From NCBI GenBank assembly GCA_021014325.1, contig CM037472.1, positions 17,221,063 to 17,285,062 of the forward strand: a DNA stretch of 64,000 bases. Reading direction: 5' to 3'. A program made the translations under genes and the position numbers. Source of the DNA: Plazaster borealis. Lineage: Eukaryota; Echinodermata; Asteroidea; Forcipulatida; Labidiasteridae. Numbering within the stretch: the stretch's first letter is position 1; each line of letters begins with the position of its first letter. Of the stretch, positions 59,740-64,000 are shown piece after piece. Under the pieces are notes generated by a model that saw only the letters and a program-made list of their open reading frames with translations, was not told where the DNA came from and ran no database searches.

Positions 59740-60551
59740 TTAAAGGGTGTGTACAACATTGGTAAGAATGAAAATATAAATGCTCACAGATTTGCACATA
59801 ACTTACATGGTATAAAGATGGTCATGGTAGAAAACTTCCGTTGAAATAGTTTTGCTTGAAATGCCATAGTTTTTACGAAATGAGTAAAATAATAGTATTT
59901 ATCCTGCAGAATAAATTCCGATGTTTGAAAAAAAGTTAAAACACATAAGGTTTTTTCACTGTTTTCTCATGACTCCGAAGACCGATTGAGCTTAAACTTT
60001 CACAGGTTTGTTATTTCATGTATATGTTGGGTCACATCGAGTTTGGATACCAGTGTTCTCCAACTTTGAAAATTAAAGGTTGGTGCTTGGTGTGGTGAAA
60101 ACTGCGAGGTGGTACGTACAATGCGAAGCGCGAAGCCCCTACGGCGTGGGGTCCGGGGCCCGCTGAAGGGCCCCGGGAAAAATTTTGATCCTAGATGCTC
60201 TGTGGTGCATTCTAAGGTGAATCCTGGCCACTTTCCTCAGACTTTTTGGAGGAAATATTTTTACAGTTTTTAAGAACACAAAGTAAAATACTGGTTTTCT
60301 AAACACTTATTTGAAATAAAAACCAATTTAATTTGATTTATTCGTACCAATTTATCTTAGGCACCCACTAGAGGAAACTATGTGTCCGGTAGCCCGACCG
60401 CATTTCTTTTTCTTACCTTGTAATTCCGTGGGGTTTTTTTAAAGCTTGGCGGCGATTATAAAAGCGTGGCGCTGCGCCACGTCTTTTCTGTAGGTTGGAG
60501 AACACTGGATACAGGTCTGTGGCAATTACCAATGTTGTACACACCCTTTAA
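59740..60551 (+). mobile_element. TTAA-type MITE, subfamily A, best-preserved ends, with internal insertion
   Basis: TTAA at both borders and matching termini: TTAAAGGGTGTGTACAACAT continuing TGGTAA on the left, and the exact reverse complement at 60526-60551. The internal body (59760-60050) matches 1789-2140. The element is interrupted at 60051-60507 by a hAT-like insertion; without it the MITE would be about 350 bp, the size of its relatives. Confidence 0.92.
60051..60507. mobile_element. non-autonomous hAT-like element nested in the MITE
   Basis: It begins CAGTGTTCTCCAAC and ends with the exact reverse complement GTTGGAGAACACTG. The flanks are a perfect 5-bp duplication, GATAC (60046-60050 and 60508-60512). 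The interior has a GC-rich block (GCGCGAAGCCCCTACGGCGT, GGTCCGGGGCCCGCTGAAGG) unlike its surroundings. CAGTGTTCTC-type termini are typical of hAT elements; a 5-bp duplication fits the hAT5-type branch. 457 bp, no ORF. Confidence 0.85.
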
Positions 60552-61121
60552 ACAATTGTGCAGTGCAAGTAGTCTTCTATTAAGCTGTGTACAAATTGTA
60601 CCTGCAGGAAGTCCAGGCTCTGTGGCTCTTTTGTAAACATGTCATGTCACAGGTCACATGGTCTTTACTTACTTCTTGGTGTTTTCATCAAGTGTGGTTT
60701 CAATCCTCACTCACACAAAGCATGTGTTATGTTTCAAAGATAGTAGTACTGTCACTGATGAATGACCAAGTACCATCTGCTTCCATTTTTGAGAGATAAT
60801 AAATAGACTCTTTCAGGTAGTTTTTCACAGAAATTTAACACATTGTGTCATACGAAATGTTTTAAGTGCACCTTTCTCTCTCTGGTGTATGCACGTCCAG
60901 TCACAGTGATATATTGTCAATTTTCCATCTAAACTTTTTGGGAATCATGAGGGAGAATGTAATTACACCCATGAGGCTGGGCCACTTATGTTACGGATAG
61001 CGGAGTAGACGTTCATATTCCAAACCGAATTACCAACCATTAGAACCAGATTCGTTTCAAGATACGAAGAATTAACCAGTTCCTCTCTCGCCAACTGTTC
61101 TGATTTACATTCTTCCTTCAG

Positions 61122-61354
61122 AGGAAGCGGCCATCCATACCTGTCACCTTGCCAGCCTCCTCCCACCTCAAGCGTCCTCTGTCACCATCCCAGTACAACG
61201 CTCCTGTTCCTTCCTCCATGTGTGCAGAGGCCCGAGCGGTTTTAGACCAGGTGCAATCCAGCCGGGCGTGTCTCCAAGCCAACCTGGAAGCTGTGATTAG
61301 GGCTAAGGAACAGGAAGAGTTCTACAACTACTTGGATAGTCTGCATTTGGAAGG
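61122..61354 (+). CDS. TALPID3: TALPID3 exon e, coiled-coil core
   Basis: The 233-bp exon follows a CTTCCTTCAG acceptor (61112-61121) and ends GAAGG|GTAAGG. It starts with a basic, Pro/Ser-rich segment (RKRPSIPVTLPASSHLKRPL) and continues into the most recognisable part of the gene: a helix containing AVLDQVQSSRACLQANLEAV, then IRAKEQEEFYNYLDSL. Vertebrate TALPID3 has the equivalent 'ILxxVQxNxxxLExNLEAIIRAK' helix in the region reported as essential for its centrosomal function. It ends with two bases of a split Gly codon completed by the next exon. Confidence 0.92.
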
Positions 61355-61824
61355 GTAAGGTGCTCAGGGGGGTGCAAATTTAGGAGTGGGTCTTCAGCCC
61401 CTCTCCATCCGGCTGTATTCCTAAAAAAGAAAAAGCGCTGCCTCAACATCCTGTGCCTTTGTAAAGTAAGAGCATGATGAACAAATTATGCAGTGTCCCC
61501 CAATCCCCCTTCCTGCCGTACCCATTATGGGCAATATTGCTCTTCCTTGCAAAAAGTAGTCCCCCCTCTGGATCCAGCCCCCCCCCCCCCCAAAAAAGAT
61601 GTTCACAATTTTTTTTGCAATTTTCACAAAAAGAATCAGAAATATTGTTGAATAACAGAACTGATAATTACATTTGTCAAATTCTGTGAGAGGAGAGCTC
61701 TAAATCAGCCAACGGATGAGTGTGATTTGATAGATCTGCTAATGACAACCCTAAGACATGGTCAAATTAGTATAGATGCGAGGAGAATAAATAACATTTT
61801 TTGCTGTTGTTCATCAATTTACAG
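61355..61824 (+). other. TALPID3 intron e-f
   Basis: A 470-bp intron with a poly-C run (about 61579-61590) followed by an A run. No other feature. Confidence 0.75.
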
Positions 61825-61897
61825 TGAAGCTGCTGAGAAAGCTCAGCTGAGGTACAAAGTAGGAAGAATGATTGCAGCGATTGATGAGGAAATCAAG
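61825..61897 (+). CDS. TALPID3: TALPID3 exon f
   Basis: The 73-bp exon lies between an AATTTACAG acceptor (61816-61824) and an AAG|GTAATT donor. Its first T completes the Gly codon from the previous exon. The 24 codons include EAAEKAQLRYKVGRMIAAID then EEIK, continuing the coiled coil. The spacing of E-K...R...V...I..I..EI matches the vertebrate segment just after the IRAK helix. It ends in phase 0. Confidence 0.88.
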
Positions 61898-62061
61898 GTA
61901 ATTAGTTTGTCTGTATTTTGTTATTTTGTTTGTATTAAACAGCTAGGCCACTTTCCAAGTAAGCCATTGGGTGCCGCAAAATGCCACAAATCTAATTTAC
62001 TTTAAGACTTGAGTAATTTGTCATGAATTTTAGGCTATTTCTGTTTCATTTCTTCCCACAG

Positions 62062-62310
62062 CATGAAGTCCCTATCAAGCCAAGCAAATCTCAGTCTTCT
62101 ATTCAAGGTATTGGCAACAATAAATCAGAAAAACCAAGCAACCCTGCATCAATAGCTTCCAGACCCGTCAAGACTGGTACCAAGAAGAAACCAGTCTCAT
62201 CCAGGATAGATTCTGGATTGAGGAACCAGACTGCATCTAAGGGGGAAGACAAGAACATGGTCAAAGGAAGGCACAATAAGGAAAACTTTGCCCAGACAAA
62301 GAAACTTCCC
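62062..62310 (+). CDS. TALPID3: TALPID3 exon g, basic linker
   Basis: This 249-bp exon (83 codons, phase 0 both sides) follows TTTCTTCCCACAG and ends CTTCCC|GTAAGT. It encodes a Lys/Ser/Asn-rich, low-complexity, probably disordered linker (HEVPIKPSKSQSSIQGIGNN ... KGRHNKENFAQTKKLP). Vertebrate TALPID3 has a similarly basic, poorly conserved linker between the coiled coil and the VYGK box. Intron f-g is only 164 bp. Confidence 0.86.
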
Positions 62311-63422
62311 GTAAGTCATTGAAACTCCTCCACTTGGTTCACAATTATATGAAAATGGTTTCGGAGCTGTGATTATTTGATACAATAAGTTGTTTGTTGT
62401 GTTTCATTTAGATACATTAGTGCGGGAGCCCCAAATGTCTCTTTATATTTTCCTTTAGATCTTTATCATAATGCCCACTGTCTTTGTCAAGTACCCTGTG
62501 TTGCAAAAGCAAGTATGAATACTGATTTTTTCTCTTCCAAATGGGAACCAGACCATTTTTCCTGCTAGCCTCAATTTGGTTATACTGATTTATAATAAGA
62601 GATGGCCTGGCTTATACTTTTCACGCAGAAGCGAAGCGAAGTATGTGACGCAAAGAATCAGGTACGCACTGTTTTCCCAATTATGACGCAAGGAAATTCA
62701 CTTCACTTTCGAACTTTGCTTGAACCGGGCTTTACTTTGTCAGGCATGTAACTTTTCATCTGATCACCTGATTTTCTTGTTGTTGGTTTCTCGACTGTGC
62801 CATTAAAAACAATGAAAAACACAGCACAAAGTCTTGCTGTGCCTGGCACTTTCCTCTTTTTGGACAAACTGCAGTTGCATGCCTGCTGCTTTGTTCAGTG
62901 ATTCAAAAATCTAGTGTTCTGTGCTGCCTAAATCAGCAAGAAAACCTTTGAATGTGAAGAGAAACAGTGCAATACATGTATATGTGTTGGATGTTATTTT
63001 TTTAAATGTATACCATTCTCAGATTGCAAATTTTTTATTCACCCTTCTGACGGTTTGACATTATTTCAAATCTGTTTTCCATATGGTGTCATAATTATTA
63101 ACCGTAGTCAAGTGATTAGACTGCAGGACTTGCAATCGCAAGGTTGTGGGTTCGAATCTGGCCAAGCTAATTGCTAATTTCACAATGACTAGAATAAGTA
63201 TTGCCGTCTAGTTACTGAATCAAAATTTCTTGATTTGTGCAATTCATAACCATAGACGCTAAACCAATGTTTGTACTAGAGAGATTGGCTGTTGCCAGCT
63301 TTGCGTTTATATCCCCTTGTGGGAGCTTTGCCGTGTTCGCTTGTTGGGAAGATCATCTAAACAAACAGACAAACAAATAAGGAAAAATTCAATTAATACA
63401 GTGTTAATTATTGAATAATCAG
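62311..63422 (+). other. TALPID3 intron g-h
   Basis: A 1.1-kb intron with AT-rich sequence and, at its 3' end, the SINE at 63103-63385 that nearly abuts the acceptor of the next exon. Confidence 0.7.
63103..63385 (+). mobile_element. tRNA-derived SINE
   Basis: The head GTAGTCAAGTGATTAGACTG has an A-box-like pattern, followed by GACTTGCAATCGCAAGGTTG and a B box GGGTTCGAATC. The body of about 200 bp ends in an A-rich ACAAAC-type tail (about 63360-63385). The anticodon-arm-like part resembles many tRNA-derived SINEs. The stems are not good enough for a functional tRNA gene. Confidence 0.75.
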
Positions 63423-63609
63423 ATCAGCCAAGCCAAAAGGCAACCCAAAGTTGACCACAATCAAGATGAAGCCTATCTGACTAGAGTCTATGGCAAAGCC
63501 TTGTATCAGATGAGACCGTCAACTATGAAGAAAGAGCCCTATATGAAATATTCAACCTCATCCCCACAAACCAAACCAGCAAGGTCACTCTCTGCTTCAC
63601 AAGTCAAGG
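63423..63609 (+). CDS. TALPID3: TALPID3 exon h, VYGK box
   Basis: The 187-bp exon begins after AATAATCAG and ends GTCAAGG|GTAAGG, leaving phase 1. It encodes KRQPK, then DEAYLTRVYGKALYQMRPST followed by MKKEPYMKY and a Ser/Pro/Lys-rich tail. The 'DExYxxxVYGKxxYQxxxSTxKKxPYxxxxSPSPKxRP' pattern is a hallmark of vertebrate TALPID3. The acceptor has a weak, AT-rich pyrimidine tract, and a tRNA-derived SINE ends about 35 bp upstream. The gene continues beyond the right edge. Confidence 0.92.
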
Positions 63610-64000
63610 GTAAGGAACTATATTTCAGCTCCAGTATTTTGAGCCAGATTTTTACTTTAAGCCATTGGATAATGCCTTTATCATACCGTGGTTCTCTATG
63701 TCTGGCTCCCTGTCTACACAACTGTAATATTAGGCCACATTAAAAAAAACTTGTTGATCGCCTTTTTTGGTGGGAAGTTGCTGTGGGAGGGCGTTTTTTT
63801 AAAGTTTTTTATTTGACATGGCAAAATATGAAATTAAGAATAAAGAAATCATCAAAATCACTACAAAACAGAGGGTTTGTGTGATTTTAATATTTTAAAA
63901 AGTTTTGTTAAACCCATTTAACCCCTAGATGACATTTTCTGTAAACATTTTCAAAAAACTTAAACACAGTGTAGCCCAAGTAAATATTTGAAGAATTGTT
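63610..64000 (+). other. TALPID3 intron following exon h, right edge
   Basis: Begins at a GTAAGG donor and is AT-rich with short T and A runs. No further exon is visible before the window ends. Confidence 0.7.

Larger units (their letters stand above)
58802..61121 (+). other. TALPID3 intron d-e
   Basis: A 2.3-kb intron containing the GGGCC-type repeat 59069-59260 and the composite MITE 59740-60551 with its nested hAT-like insertion. The remainder is AT-rich, with no other structure recognised. Confidence 0.7.
2205..63609 (+). other. TALPID3: TALPID3 (KIAA0586) gene, internal part, eight exons; both ends outside window
   Basis: TALPID3 is a centriole/basal-body coiled-coil protein needed for ciliogenesis and Hedgehog signalling. 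Eight exons read in one frame with compatible phases at every junction: 2/1 at the first, 0 at the next three, 2/1 at the fifth, 0 at the sixth and seventh, and phase 1 leaving the window. The joined product shows the vertebrate order of landmarks: an LLE-x-IL motif, a VxHxLG/K-rich helix, a 'NLEAVIRAK' helix, an 'EKxxxRxxVxxxIxxIxxEI' helix, a basic low-complexity linker, then a 'DEAYLxxVYGKxxYQxxxSTxKKxPY' box. About 305 residues are present, whereas vertebrate proteins exceed 1,500 residues, so N- and C-terminal parts lie outside. The first intron (2326-55687) is about 53.4 kb and hosts an IRF2BP gene; the remaining introns are 0.2-2.3 kb. Family assignment is from remembered vertebrate motifs, not a search. 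Confidence 0.87.

Noticed and set aside
63103..63180. Functional tRNA gene
   Set aside because: A and B boxes are present but stems are poor, and a 200-bp body with A-rich tail follows, so it is a SINE head.

Overview
This is animal (eukaryotic) genomic DNA. It is AT-rich and intron-dominated, with GT-AG introns, abundant short non-autonomous DNA transposons, tRNA-derived SINEs and many long poly-C/poly-G runs. The two genes recognised (TALPID3 and an IRF2BP-family gene) and the repeat types suggest a marine invertebrate deuterostome. An echinoderm, possibly a sea star, is my best guess, but that is inference from repeat style and protein similarity, not a database match.

Layout: eight coding exons of one plus-strand gene are spread over 2205-63609: 2205-2325, 55688-55796, 57855-57929, 58733-58801, 61122-61354, 61825-61897, 62062-62310 and 63423-63609. 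They join in a single open frame with matching splice phases. The product is a central part of TALPID3 (KIAA0586), the centriolar protein required for ciliogenesis and Hedgehog signalling. Both ends of the gene lie outside the window.

The first intron of this set is about 53.4 kb. Inside it, on the same strand, lies a complete gene with an uninterrupted 663-codon reading frame (19501-21492). It encodes an IRF2BP-family transcriptional co-regulator with an N-terminal C4 zinc finger, a conserved middle domain and a C-terminal RING-type finger. A GC-rich stretch upstream (about 18600-19495) is its likely promoter/5' UTR. Its 3' UTR probably reaches a polyadenylation signal near 22011.

The rest is intronic sequence full of mobile elements. 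There are seven TTAA-flanked MITEs in three subfamilies, one carrying an inserted hAT-like element with a 5-bp target duplication and another sitting inside an older GGGCC-ended repeat. Also present are a hAT-like element with an 8-bp target duplication, Penelope-like/hammerhead-like terminal sequences including a head-to-head pair, two tRNA-derived SINEs, a minus-strand LINE 3' end, several foldback elements, tandem repeats, a telomere-like (TTAGGG) foldback and a G-quadruplex-prone run. A possible small minus-strand coding exon (34934-35176) and an unassigned plus-strand ORF (55418-55609) are the only other coding candidates. The large intron also contains sequences resembling recursive splice sites, the best at 25648/25649.
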